In this document: positions 38,504 to 50,605 of the stretch, piece after piece
How the letters are laid out: each line of letters begins with the position of its first letter
How positions within the stretch are numbered: the stretch's first letter is position 1
Origin: Aquanectria penicillioides
Taxonomy: Eukaryota; Ascomycota; Sordariomycetes; Hypocreales; Nectriaceae
Assembly: GCA_003415625.1 (NCBI GenBank)
Contig: PYIU01000002.1
Span: forward strand, 5,332,001-5,396,000
Length of the DNA: 64,000 nucleotides
Reading direction: 5' to 3'
Translations under genes and position numbers: made by a program
The notes under the pieces: model-generated
What the model was told of the DNA's origin: nothing
Databases searched by the model: none
What the model saw: the letters and a program-made list of their open reading frames with translations, nothing else

Positions 38504-41500
38504 TCATGAGTTTCCAGAGACACCTAGCCCACCGCCTGGACGACCCCAACCAGAGTTGCGCCACTCCCGTCGTTGATTATTTTCAGAATTGTCGAGTTGG
38601 CTATCTGATTGGTTGAACTGGCTTCCTCCATACGGGGATGGATTGGCCATGTCAGGCCGACCTCTCCATCGGTTGGGAGGAGTTCCAGGGCCGTTTGGGG
38701 TGTGGGCCATGGGCGGCTCTTGGATTGTACGGACGGTGGCCTCTCCAGACCAGACAGCTGGATCAGTTTCAACTCGTCGAGCTGGTGGCCGGGTAGAATT
38801 GTCTTGGCGGTTGTAGACCTCGTTGACATCCGTAATCGAGATCTGTCCTCGACGATCCTGGAAACGTTTGAGGATTTCCTTGGTCGTGATCTCTCCACTG
38901 TTGCTAAAGATATACGGGTCATTGAGAAGACCAAGGATTTCATCGGGGACCTAGATAGCCGGTTTGTTAGAAGACAGGCGGATTGCCAAGAATCGTGCAG
39001 CTAAGACTTACTTGGCACATCTCCTCGATATGCGTGATGAGCATTTCTACCGCATCAATAACATAAATGGCCTCGCTGTCTAGAGCAGGTGCTTTGGAAG
39101 CATTTGTGAGAATGTTGGGTGCAATAACTGTTGCAAGATTTCTAATATCCATCTTGGAACCGACCTCCTCATCGAGCTGGTGAAACGAGCCCGCCCACTT
39201 GAGGAAGCTGAACAGAATCTCGAGACAGTCACGGTGGCTCTTGGGAAGAAGACAACAAGTCAGATGCAGGCATTGCTTTCTCTTCTCGAGCTCCGAAATC
39301 TTAGCAGCGCTGATCCACAGACGGTAGAGTTTGTGGGTCATGAGAGGATCTGGAAGGTCTCGCAGGTAGCGCTTGAGGAGGGCAGCGAGTTGCACGACGG
39401 GCTGTTCCATAAAGTTGACCACGTCGCAGCCTTCAGCGTTGATCTTCTCCACAAGGTTTTGTTGTTTCTTGATGTTGCCATTCTTTCGGAACACACCCTC
39501 AACTGAGAGATCCATCTTGCGCATCGACGACACAATGTCATCCACGACGGCAGGGATTCGGAGCGTGCCAGGTCCCACGCCATCGGTGGAGTCTGCGCCG
39601 TCTCGTTCGATGATGATTTCTAGAGGGACACCAAACACGCCCTTCTTCTTCACGTTCTTGCTCTTGTCGTTCTTGAAGGCCTTTCCAAGATTCTTCCAAA
39701 AGGTGGCCTGTTTTCGCGATTCGATAAAACTCAGTAGCTCATCCAAGGAAAACTCTTGCTCAATCATAGGCTGCATCGTCAGCACCGCCAGATGGCGGAC
39801 GTTGAAGTACTCGAGACCGGACAGCTCCGAGAAGAACTTGCGACCGATGCGCGTAGGGAGCGCTTCATTGCTACGGAATTCGTTATCTCGATCGGATGAT
39901 TGTGCTCGTTGATGACTCGAGTGTCCGGCTCCAAATGCATTCCCGCTCTTGTAGACATCGTGTTGAGGACCTCGCAGTTGTTGCTCACGAGACTGCTCGA
40001 CGGCAACAATCCGGGGGATATCGTCCAGGGTGATGGCGTCGTTTTGCCCGAACATGAGGTCAGTTGACCCCTGGTGGGCATGACCGCCGTCACCGCCGGC
40101 TGAACCAGGTCGGGGGCCGCGACCATCAGCATCCATTACGCGCGATGTTCGAGCTTGTCGAACGCTAGAAGACAGATGTCGATCAAGACGCGTACTTCGG
40201 AGTCTGCGTACGTCATTCAGAGTGTTTTCATAAGACGACTCCCTATGATTATCCTTATTATCGCTGGGGCCTTGTCCCCTTGAATAAGGTTCGCCGCGCT
40301 GTCGGGGTTCATTTGCCCCCCCAGGTCCCTCCGTTGGACTGTGACCATTGAGGTTGTCGTCGGCTGGAGGCAGTGCCCCGTTACTCCTTAGTATGTCCAA
40401 AAGTCGAGCAAGTGCAACTCGGAGGAGGAAGACGTATTGCTGCAATTTCGATACATGCTCGAACAACATCGAAGGCTCTGTGTTGACGCCGATGCAGTTT
40501 GTGCAGTAAATTTTCCGGTCGAAGGCGTTGTATCGACCCTCTTCCAAGGACCGGCCGAGCTCTCGTGCACATCTTGAACACTTGACGCAAGTCAAATGCC
40601 ATCTTAGGTCGCCGTTCTTGGCGCATTCGTCCTCCACAGATCTGTTGCATAAGGCGCAATGATCCGAATCGTTTGCAGAGAGCCGAGTACCGCCCGCAGT
40701 CACTTGCAACAGGCCGTCGTCGGCCTTCAAAGATTCCAGGTCACTCAAGTCGTCCAGGAATTGGTAGAGACCTTCAGAGGCGTTGGCCTCACGCTCCAGG
40801 CGCAGAGCCCCTTGGAGGCAAATTCGAATGAGAAGCTTGAGGTAATGGGCGAGGCCGGTGACGAGTGAAAGGAGCTCTTGTGTAACACCGAGCTTTCGAA
40901 CTCCGCTATCTTGTGTTTTTGACAACAGAGAGAAGAAAGAAACAATCTTCTTACAAAGAAGCTTAGCTTCTCGTCCATACGACATTCCTGGAAAATACAT
41001 GTCAGCACTTCTGCGCTATAACGTCGCATTGTGAGATGCCGAGGCCATCGTACCTTTGTCATGCAGTCGGACCATGGTGGCATCGAGCCGGTCCGCTGAC
41101 TGGAAGAGAATTTCGACGTGCCAAATAAAACGCTTAGCAATAAGGACACCGTCGACGTAAGCACCGTTGCTAACGTGGAGAAGCATATCAGAAATACATG
41201 CGGCAGAGGACTCTTCAAAAGCAGATAGGACGCTCCAAATCCGGAAGACCTTCTCCTCCATCCGCTCTTCCTCTGTCCGAATCAGGTCCCTGCCCTCAGG
41301 ATCATCGGACCCTTTAAGAGCGGGGGGCCTTCGTTAGGTTGTGCCAGCCGGACATTCCAGAACTTGTGAATCATGTAGCATTCGGGATGCCAGTGTTGGT
41401 TCTGTCCGTTTCTAAAGATCTCGACAAACTGCTTCAAGATGGCGGTCTGACAGCCATTGCAGCGTTGCGCAAATTGTGTGGAATAATGGTAGTGGCAATA

Positions 41501-42207
41501 GACATTTCCGTCGTGTTCGTAATAGCTGTCTTGAGCGCCGAAAATAGTTGAACATAGGGAGCAGGTAAAATGGTCGACATGGTACTTCCGCTCCAGGGCG
41601 GTGATGTAAGAGCCCCGAAGCGCCCCTCCACACTGGTGGCACAACAGGCCGAGTCGTCGGAAGTAGTCCGTCTCGCAGAGGGGATATTGCCCCTGGCCGT
41701 TCTCGTCGTCGGCGGGGAAGAATTTGGATGCCACGATCTGGCCACAGTCCTAGAATGGGAGTTCAAGTTAGCGTCCCCTGGTTGCCCGAAGGGGGCAAGG
41801 CAAATTGAGCTGTTGGGATTTGGATGGCATACCTGACATTTGAAGCAGTCGAGGTGAAAAGTACCTTCGAGAGCCCGAACGAACTGGCCGGTCAAGGACT
41901 CGCCGCACGCGTTACAAACTCGCTGCTGACCACTGGCAGATCTCCCGCCCCGTCCTCGCGACCTGTTCCGCTCCGCGCTCTTACGGGGGGGCTGCTCCTC
42001 GTCCCACCCAGCTGGGGGAGGGTTCGGGGTGGAGGGCGCAGAACCGGTCGGTCTCAGGTGGTAGAGGCTATCCGGGGTGCCTTTGCCTCCGTTCTGCCAG
42101 TTGGGGTCGGATGGGGCTCCCGGAGGAGCCAGGTCGACAGAGTAGTCGTGAGGGCGGTCGCCATGGCCATGGTCGGCGGGCGGCGCATTATCGTAGCCCG
42201 AGGCCAT
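38504..42207 (-). CDS. LIM-domain Rho GTPase-activating protein (Rga1 type), one apparent frameshift
   Basis: Switches off Rho/Cdc42-type GTPases and so shapes polarity. Four exons: 42207-41833, 41749-41054, 40987-39012, 38950-38504; about 1164 aa. Tandem LIM domains start near residue 103: CNACGESL...FHLDCFKCQDCGQ, then CHQCGGAL...YHVDHFTCSLC...CHYHYSTQFAQRC. A third lies near 470 (CALCNRS, HLTCVKCSRCAREL, IYCTNC). The RhoGAP domain spans about 807-1010 (GVFGVPLEIII, arginine-finger motif EGVFRKNGN, LLKRYLRDLPDPLM, NLATVIAPNIL). The C-terminus is Gly/Asn/Arg-rich. At the six-base run 41322-41327 one base is missing: the first frame stops after LLKGPMILRAGT, while the adjacent frame reads KGSDDPEGRDLIRTEEER and continues the protein. 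Exon phases close only if one base is added. Confidence 0.88.
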
Positions 42208-43465
42208 CACGACAAGCAATCGAGGGTGTCGTTATGTACAAGTCCTCCTCCTGGCCCCGAGCCAAACTAGAGTGGATGGCCTCTCAACGCCAAATGTCCA
42301 ACAGAGGTCGACGAGGGGTCGCAGCGGTCGGCATCAGCGCCAGCTGGGGAACGACAGCGGAGACGTGATCGATACGAATTCAATTGAAGGTACGGGGCGC
42401 AGAAGGGTAGCAGGGGCGAGAGAAGGGTCGTAGCGAGGATGGACGGGTGTTCGCGTGACGGCCCAACGACAAGCCACCCAGCTCGGGCTGGGTTGAGGAA
42501 GGCGGGAGGAGGAACGAGTCGGGGGCAGTGAAGCGATGCGGCACAAGACGATGGGGGCCCGATGAGAATCGACGCTGGAGCATGTAAACAGGCGGGAGCA
42601 GTAAGAAAGGAAAAGGGATGTGAAGAAAGAAGACGAAGAGAGGCGGGATGAGACGAGACGAGACGCGGCTCAGCGCGGCAGTCGTGTGGGCGCAGGGTTG
42701 TAGGCGCGGACGAAGGAGCGTGGGAGAGAAACGAAGCCGGTCGTGGGAGTGGTATGGAGTAGCAGGAGGCGCTGGGCTGGTGGTCGGGTTGGGGAGCTGA
42801 AGGCGTGGGACGGTGGGACGTGGGACTTGAGCAAGAGGAGAGAGGGAGAGAGAGCGTGTGCCCTGTCCGTGTGTGTGCGTGTGTGCGTGTGGGTGTCCAG
42901 TCCAGTGCGCGTATGCGAGTGTGCGTGCGGGACGGTGGGTGCAGTGCAGCCAAAACAGAAGCAGAAGCAGCGCCAGTGCAGTGCCGTAGGTGCCTACAGT
43001 TGCAGCAGCCAGCAGCAGACAGCGGCCGGTTCGCTAGCGGCCCAGTGGGTTCCGGTGCAAGGTTCCAATAGTGAGTGAGCAGCAGGCCGGGTTGGGCCAG
43101 TGAGGTGGTCCCAGCGAGTGGTTCTGGGGCAGAGCCACCTGTAGCCAGTAGCCAGTGGTCGGTGAGTCGTCTGTCTACTCAATAATATCCCGGGAGTATT
43201 ACTTACCGGCCTACTTCCTGTAGGCAATTGCATGTCTTCTTCCCTGCCAGCCAGTCTGCCTAGGGGACCAATCCACAGAGTGCCTACTCAGGTAGCCTTG
43301 TGATTTCTCCGAACCAACTAGCCTTCGTGTGCACAGTATCTGTAGCCTCAATAGAACGAACAGTCACCTGCCTGGCGCGAATGGCAAGGCAGAGAACATG
43401 GAACGGGGTTAGCAGGGGAAGGTACCCGAGCTACCGCAAACCAGCCGCCCATCCTGTCTGCTCCT

Positions 43466-43530
43466 TACCTGCCTGTCTGCCTGCCTACCTACCTACCTAC
43501 CTAAGTACCTAGGTAGGCTCCTAAGGTACC
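43466..43530. repeat. CTGCCTACC/TACC tetranucleotide cluster
   Basis: Runs of CTGC, CTACC and a CCTAGGTAGG palindrome, the same motif family as the clusters at 26486 and 53556. Confidence 0.8.
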
Positions 43531-45060
43531 CAGCTACAGTAGCCAGCCCAGCCCCCAGCCCAGCCCAGCCCAAGCTGTGCAAAGACCCAAGTATCCCCCA
43601 CTAGGATGGATTGGTGAGAGTGAGAGTGGGTTTCCGTGCTTCAGCATCAGGTACCTCCACTCGCTAGCCACGCCGGCGGGGTACCTCTGCACTTAGCTAG
43701 GAGGTGAGTTTTTAGTGGATGCGGGCGCTGGGGCGCAGGCAGCCTCTTCCATCCTCATCCTCCATCCTCCCCCCAAATCCCCTCTGCACCAAAGTACTAG
43801 CCAGGGCAGGGCATGGCGTATTCCGGCATCAGCTCCATGTCGTCTTTGGTGTGGGCAAATCTTGAGGTACCACAGCGAAGTACCCCCCTCCCCAGCTTTA
43901 CGAATATGCGTGCATCTACGGACGTAATCTCACCTCCATCGGAGAGAGGGGGGGAGGCGGCGTCCAGGAATCCAACTCAGGATCCTCAGGTTAGGGGGTG
44001 AGAGTGACTGCAATTTCCAGGGCATAACAATGTACCGATCTCCAGTGCTAAGACCATGGTACCTTGCTCCTCGATCTACGACAACCGCGGTCACTGCCCC
44101 GTTGTCTGTGGTCCGTTTTCTTCGACGCAGCGGAAGATTGAACAACGGGAAAGAAAAAGGGAGCAAACGAAAAATTTTTAAAGAAAATTTTTTAAATAAA
44201 AGGCTTGCCTAATAAGTAGCTTTAATCCAAGTAAACTTTGGCTCCAGACTCCTTTCAATATGCATTGGGCGAGCCTCTGTTACATACATGGTCAAGTTAG
44301 CATGTACCTACTTCTGGGACTGAAATGCCAAGCAGAGCATGGCCTTGTAAGGTAGGACTTGACGTCAGGTAATAATCAGGTACCGACCGTCCTATAACCA
44401 CCTGTCTCTCTCGCCTCGACTCAACGGTGAGATTTGCACATTCAAAAGGGGCTCCCGGGAGCATTAGCCAACCAGGGGCGTTGCTGACATTACATGAATG
44501 AGAGAAAGAAAAAAAAAGAATCCCGGCTCAGGTCCGTCAATGTCATCAGGTCGACAATGCAAGTGATGATTCCACTGGGACATCTGCCACCAAGGCGACT
44601 CCATTCTAGCGGTGGTTGCCCGGGCAGAGGAGGCAGAGGAGGGGGACGAGACTCCATCTTGACTCGCTCCGGTTAGGCGCACAATAGTTACCAAGCTAGG
44701 CTTACTTCTCACTCTCTCCACCACGATGAATGCCTGAGCTGAAGAAACTACAGCAGTGCTAAGGTCAAGACAGCCTGGCGCTATCGTGGAGGGCATCGAT
44801 GGATTGTTCGGGCCCTTTCTAAATAAGGACAGGACAAAGAAAGCCAGTCAGCAACGGCGACCAGAAGGGCCGCCTTGCTGTCCACCCGAGATGCTCACGC
44901 ATATGTGCATACACCGCACACCCAGCTAACCTGCTTCCTCGCTGTGCGGCCTGTCTCTGTTGCAGGCCTCAGCTCCGGCCATGTCTCTCTCACCGTCCGC
45001 TCCGGAGGTTCCTGGAATCCTACCAGGTTGCTCCTGGCACACGTCGGCCTGAGGCGCCCA

Positions 45061-45100
45061 AAGGCACGCAAAGGCACTCAAAGGCACTCAGAGGCACCCA
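45061..45100. repeat. Four tandem decamers (AAGGCACTCA type)
   Basis: Four consecutive 10-mers with period 10: two identical copies (AAGGCACTCA) flanked by one-base and two-base variants. It lies in noncoding DNA. Confidence 0.9.
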
Positions 45101-45251
45101 CCTGAGGGCCCCAAATTGCAATGAAGATCCCATCACGTGTGTGGATCCAAGGGGCCGCCCGCCTGCATGAGGCTTCCCAGCACCCCATCACATTGCAATT
45201 TCATAAGATGTTGACCACCTTTGGAGGTCCAGTTTTTCTGCGATGGATACT

Positions 45252-45301
45252 AGGTATGTGCCAGGTAGGTATGTAAGTATGCACGTATGTATGTAGGTAG
45301 C
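45252..45301. repeat. GTATGTAGGTA imperfect repeat
   Basis: Alternating GGTA, GTAT and GTAG units, related to the other intergenic TACC/GGTA clusters. Confidence 0.7.
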
Positions 45302-46392
45302 TCTTTTTTTTCCAGTTGACAGGCTCCAAGGTATGCATCGATACGGGCTTGCAGGGTAGATTTTCTTATCTCAAATGTCTCTTGTCGTCTCTCGTTTCTC
45401 ACCTGCTTCGCTGTGCGCCTGCATATACGTATTCGTGTGCGTGCGGGTTCGTTCCATTCCAACATCCCAAGCCCATCACGGAAACGCATGCCGCTTCATG
45501 TGGTAATTTCGCGAGCGCATTACAGTGCATGCATGGGGTTGTTATTATTCCTCCGAGGACATGGCCCAAGTCCTAATCAAGACAACAAAACGAGAGCAGA
45601 GTAAGGCAAGGTAGGTAGCTGAGCAGGTCGGGAAACCTGAGGAGGAGAGGTCAGCCCAGCAGTGTACATTACATCACATTACAACAACATTCGCCCCATG
45701 TCCATATTGTTGGTGGTCGGCGATAACTATTCGCAGTAACTCATGTCATATAGGTAAGCACGCAAAGGTGAGTCCTTAAAATAATTCCATGCCGTGATAC
45801 ATTACCAAATGATGCATCCCGCTAAGATTTGCCTCTCCTCTTACCTATCACTCTCACCCCTCTTTTTCCCCCTCTCAGCCCCCCTTCAACCAACATTCGA
45901 CGTCATTCCCCCTCCTAGAAAAGCCAAGAGAAACAAAAAAGCATCCACTCGCACACGCACACGCACGCACAGAAATCAACAGGTCGACCCCACACTTTTT
46001 TTTTTTGCCGCTGGGTACATAGTAACTTCCAGCCCAACCCAGTCCTAGAAACGGAGGAACCAACAGAACCCCCTGAGCGTCATCATCATTGCCCGCAACA
46101 GGAAGCTTCATCCAGCTCCCAGCTCAGGCTTCCGCTGCAGCTCCAGTTCCAGTTCCAGGTCTGTGTCTCACCTGCGTATTCCGTCCAACGACAAAACTTC
46201 TCGAGTCTCATTCAACCGCCCTCATTATCTGCCAGCATAATGCCGCCCAAGCTGCCTATCATATTGATCTTACTGCCTTGATCCTACCCTCACGCTTGAA
46301 GCATCTCCTGCAAACGTCATCCTCACAGAGCCTGCTTATGCTGCTCCTCGTCCTCGTCCTCCCTCACCTCCACCTCCTGCTCATGCTCATGC

Positions 46393-48012
46393 TCATGCAT
46401 GTACCAACTCCCTCAGCCTCTCCTCAATCTTCTGCCTTCCTCCAAATGTGCTCCACACTTCGTGCGGCGCCCCGTCCACAATGTCCCAATTGCGCAGCTG
46501 CTCCGTCAGCCTTGTCAGATCTCGCTGCTTGTCCTCCCATTCACTGCTCGCCTTGATGTGCTCCCCCGAGCTGATGACCACCAGTGCCGTGCTCTTGTCC
46601 TGGATGTTTCGGCTGCTCTCCGCATCCCGTCGTGTAAAGGACGCCGCTACCAAGTTCTCTTGTAGCTTTGCCAAAATGTACTTGCCGCCCTGCCAGGCTG
46701 CCCGTCCGTATACGCGGTCCCGACTAGTTCGGCCCCGGAACACGGCCCCGGGAGCCGGTCGAGACCGAGTGGGGAGATGACGCCCCGGAGCCAGAGCAGG
46801 AATCCTCGCGATGGTTTGCCAACCTGATCGAGGAGGTCTTCGTGCAGTGGATCAATCAATAATAAACCCTTGACGGCGTCTCCATGGCGGGAAGAAAAGA
46901 CCCGCGAATAGATGGATCCAATGCCGGCGCTTGCCAGCACCCACGGCCCGCTCTCTCCGGCCTTGGCCAGCGCCTCGCTGAGTGCATCTACAACAAAGCC
47001 AGCCGAAGCAGGCGATGGTGCTGTGTCGGACCAGCCGAACCCGGGTCGATCAATCAAACAGTATCGCGGGAATGTCTCGTTCTTAAGCGCATGCTCCGCG
47101 AAATCCCAAAACTCATGCTCAACGGTCCTCTCGCCTCCTTCAAAGAGGACTGTAGGAACCACCTCGCTCCTCTTACCCTGACAATACACATGGATCCGAT
47201 ACTTATCGCCGTCGACCCAGTACAAGTGCCCTGGGGCTGCCACGGCTGCGTCCAGAGCCCGTAGGATAATTGTCAGTGTCATGAGGAACAGGGCGATGCT
47301 CATCAAGGCATAAACAACGGTAGACAACATCACCGCGGTCCATTCCACTAGTGTCCGTCTCGTCTCGGCGCGCCCCGTCAAACGTTCCTCTTCTTCCGCC
47401 TTCCCCCACTGAACTGCGTAGTCCACTGACAGAGACCAGAGACTCATGAGCAATGCCCATATGACACTAACGGCCCCAATCCACGCTTCTTCGTATCGAG
47501 TCTTCTCGACAGACAGGATAAGAACCATGTCGAGAACGAGGACGGCCTATTTCAATTCCCGTGTCAGAACCCATTCCATTTTCTATAGGCCCAGGAAGGG
47601 CTCGACTTACAGACATGAACACAGCCAATACCCTCGTGGCTTTGGCTGGCACACCGAAGAACATCAGAGTAAACACCATGTTCCCCAACGTTAAGCTCGC
47701 ATACCCAAATGCGAGAAACCCACTGCCCCTTGTCTGAAATCCCGGCGGCGTTGCGAACGCAGACACAAGCAACAAAATCCACCACACCAGCGTCGCCATT
47801 GTGAAGGAAATGGTCAAGTATCGAAGAATTCGGATGCTCAATAGGTTGTAAGGCGATACGGCTGGGTCGTCCGGGGCCAGCAGGCTCTCCCGGTGAGAGT
47901 CCACGCGGTTCGGGAGCAGCCTCGTTTGCTCGTCGGGCATCGCACCCTCGACCTCCTCCGGGCCCCGCCTTTCGTCCCCCAATCTCTGATCCTGCTTCGA
48001 AAACAAGGGCAT
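46393..48012 (-). CDS. Polytopic membrane protein with alpha/beta-hydrolase-like domain, one apparent frameshift
   Basis: Resembles a fungal family often annotated loosely as mitochondrial integral membrane protein; function is unknown to me. Exon 1 is 48012-47611 and exon 2 is 47546-46393. The N-terminus is hydrophilic. About five hydrophobic segments follow (IRILRYLTISFTMATLVWWI, FGYASLTLGNMVFTLMFFG, VLAVFMSAVLVLDMVLILS, IGAVSVIWALLMSLW, STVVYALMSIALFLMTLTII). The lumenal or external half is hydrolase-like: HVYCQG, PTVLFEGGE, CLIDRPGFGWSD, WVLASAGIGSIYSRVFSSRH, GLLLIDPLH and ALVVISSGEH. The usual GxSxG elbow is not evident. Around CCCC (46746-46749) one base is missing: the frame reads LPGPCSGAEL, whereas the next frame gives VFRGRTSRDRVYGRAAWQGGKY and carries on to the stop. 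With one base counted the protein is 518 aa. Confidence 0.72.
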
Positions 48013-48990
48013 TTTATATGGCGAGGCAATGGTCGTCAATGCTGGATCTTCACTGTGTTTAGACGTGCAGGTCGCTCGGCCCAATGTCACCTCAGCGGCT
48101 AACAGTCAACTGTTATAACACCCACAAAGGTTTCAGTTCGGCCACAATCTGAGTAGAGAACAATTCTCCTCAAAAAAACGAGAAAATGGCATGCGCTCCA
48201 AGTCACCAGACTAGAAGCCTCTTTTAGAATCCGGTTCAATGCGGATCTTAATATACCTTCGCATCATACCTCATCGCGAAAGTAGAGTACGTCATATCCA
48301 ACCGCTATCCAAATCTCTTGCCAATCAGCGTGTCCCACCCACCGATGTAAGTGGGCTTGTCCATCCCCTTGGCGGACACAAGCTCCGGGCTACGCACCGG
48401 CTAATGTCACGATGCGTGATCAGATGTCCAGCAGACTAGCTCGTCGATGCTTGGGCGGAAGCTCCTTGAGTGATGTCCCCCGAAAGTCAAGTTGGTGTGG
48501 TGGAATCGGCCACGGAGCTATCAAGCCTCAACGTTTGACTACGAAGTATCCACCCAAGCAATTGGAATTTTTCGCACGATACAAGGTGGCTAAGTTTCGT
48601 CAATGACGACAAGAGTCTAACATGATCAATCATGCACAAACTTCAACTGAATTGAAAAGCCCAAGGTTAATCTAGGAAAGGGTCCGCATAATGGAAATGA
48701 ATTGAATATTACTTGAATGATTAATACATTGATACATTGGTGCATTGCTGGGTATCAACTGAAATAACCATGCCATAGCGGGTTGAGTTACATAGAAAAT
48801 CATTCTCATCCACCTTATCTGAGACTTCCAGTCCCCAGTCTTATTCGAGACAAAAAAAATTACGCCTGGCTGCGCCAACAACAAGTCGAATGAAGCACAA
48901 ATATAACGCCAAAAGACAAAAACCGATATAGCCTCCTCCTTTTTTCAATCATAATTCGTCATGTGAGTCAAATTGGCAACTTGGTATAAC
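48013..48990. other. Intergenic between two minus-strand genes
   Basis: 5' side of the membrane hydrolase-like gene and 3' side of the 167-aa gene. No gene or repeat of note. Confidence 0.6.
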
Positions 48991-49494
48991 TCAAGTCTCC
49001 CATGGGGCGACAGGGTTGGGCTCCTTGGTGCTAGGCACAGAGAAAATGCTGCTTGACATGGAATGAGAGCCTTGGCTGGGAGCTGAATATGACTGTTGCG
49101 TGTGCTGTTCCTGAGCTCGCTTCAGAGCCTTCTCAGGGCTCGGTCCGGAGGTCGAGGTGATAGCTCCTTCGGGAAGCTTGCCAATTGGTAAGTGCAGCTT
49201 GGCTGCGGCTCGGGGGTCCTTGAGGTCGATACCGTGTTTCTTATATGTCATCTTCTTTTGTGCCTTCATTGCCTGGGCTGATGGTTCGCTCACGGCTAGC
49301 CAATCCTTGATCTGGGAAAACCATCGAGGTTTCCCAGCTTTTGTCCTCGTCGTTTTGGAACCAGACGTGGAGTCACAAAACTTGTCGTCGCCGATAACGG
49401 ACGAGGAGTAATCGGACTGAGACATGCGCGATGCCGTAGTAGGAGAGGGCGGCTCAGCGAGAGCCTCGGGGGAAGAGTCACCTTGTCTAAGCAT
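48991..49494 (-). CDS. Small unrecognised hydrophilic protein, 167 aa
   Basis: I do not recognise a named family. It is a single exon starting at MLRQGDSSPEAL. The core KPRWFSQIKDWLAVSEPSAQAMKAQKKMTYKKHGIDLKDPRAAAKLHLPIG has the balance of Trp, Lys, Pro and charged residues expected of a conserved protein. Both ends are Ser/Thr/Pro-rich and probably disordered. There is no signal peptide, membrane segment or cysteine motif. I think similar small proteins occur in other filamentous ascomycetes, but this is from memory and unverified. Confidence 0.65.
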   Translation of the reverse strand: MLRQGDSSPEALAEPPSPTTASRMSQSDYSSSVIGDDKFCDSTSGSKTTRTKAGKPRWFSQIKDWLAVSEPSAQAMKAQKKMTYKKHGIDLKDPRAAAKLHLPIGKLPEGAITSTSGPSPEKALKRAQEQHTQQSYSAPSQGSHSMSSSIFSVPSTKEPNPVAPWET

Positions 49495-50320
49495 TGTAAG
49501 ACGGGTATTGATGCAAGTATCTTATAGACCTCCCTAGGCGGGATGCTGAAGCAGAGATTTCCGGTTTTCGACAGATAGCTTAGGATCCAAAGACCCGGGA
49601 ATAAAGTGACTGACTGACTCAGTTGATGTCGGGCATAAGATTTGTGCTTGGACCTTGGGGGAAGGCCAAATGGAATGAAGCCAGGGTGAGGTTGTTTCAA
49701 GCACAAGTTTCTTGGTCCTTCGGTGAGAGGCTCGTGCCAACAAGTGATGGGGCTGGGGGAACCTTGAAGAAATCCGGGAATGTGAAACGCTCAGTGGCGC
49801 GTCTCCCTCGTCGTTTTCTTGGTCTTATCCTTCCGGGCGTATGGAACAGTCCTCGCTTTTTGAGGATTGATGTAACTTGTCCAATATCTGATAAACTCGT
49901 GCCCAAAGACTCCTAATTTTACAAGACGCAAGATCCTCTATGGAGAAAAGGTAGTAAATACAGGTCGTGGTTCGCCGAGGACCGTCGAAGAAGAGAAATT
50001 GGTGACGACGACAAATTGCGAGGTCGAAACAGAGGGCGAAGAGTCGTTTATTGGTCGGCTTAGGTGACAATACTGAACATTGGTGATTAATATGGGGTAT
50101 ATCGAAATAAGTGACGGGACGGAGTATTGGTGCGTGGCTGATACACACAAGCTCTCTGGTGGGAAGGAGTTGGCGGGAAATTTGTGTCGCATGCGGAGGT
50201 CTGTAGAAGCGATGTATCCTAACGATATAATGCGAAAGTCGTACGTCAATGACGGATAGGTAATAGGTAGAGTAAGTGATAGTATAGGCAGCAGGTAAAG
50301 ATATTTTGATAGGAGATAGT

Positions 50321-50338
50321 AGGTAGGTAGGTAGGTAG
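50321..50338. repeat. (AGGT)n tetranucleotide run
   Basis: Four to five tandem AGGT units, the purest example of the dispersed GGTA/TACC motif in this window. Confidence 0.85.
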
Positions 50339-50581
50339 AGGAGTCAATAATCCAGAAGCAATAGAAGCGAGGAGGTATTTGATGTTTAGAAGAAGTAATG
50401 AAAGACTATGTACAACGGGGATAAAAAACGCAGCCCAATACGGGGGAGGAAAATGACAAATAGGCATAGAATGCCAGAGGATTGTGAAGGTTGAGAAAGT
50501 GTGAAAGCGAGAAGGAGGAGAAGGAGGAGGGGAAAGGGAACATATCCGGACACAGGGACATTAAAGATGGCACTGGGCTGT

Positions 50582-50605
50582 CACCAACACCAACACCAAC
50601 ACCAA
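50582..50605. repeat. ACCAAC hexanucleotide array
   Basis: About four tandem CACCAA units in noncoding DNA. Confidence 0.85.

Larger units (their letters stand above)
42208..46392. other. 4.2-kb gene-poor region
   Basis: Upstream of the LIM-RhoGAP gene (-) and 3' of the membrane hydrolase-like gene (-). Contains a GTGTGCGTGTG tract (42865-42900), a TACC cluster (43466-43530), CAGCCC repeats (43535-43572), an AT-rich patch (44165-44215), a decamer array (45061-45100) and a GTATGTAGG tract (45252-45301). The open frames have low-complexity translations (42267-42953, -, Pro/Ser/His-rich). No gene supported. Confidence 0.5.

Noticed and set aside
42267..42953. 228-codon minus-strand frame upstream of the LIM-RhoGAP gene
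   Set aside because: Ser/Pro/His-rich translation of the leader and promoter; no conserved stretch.
44165..44215. AT-rich patch as a possible mutated transposon relic
   Set aside because: Only about 50 bases with no terminal repeats or related copy in the window.
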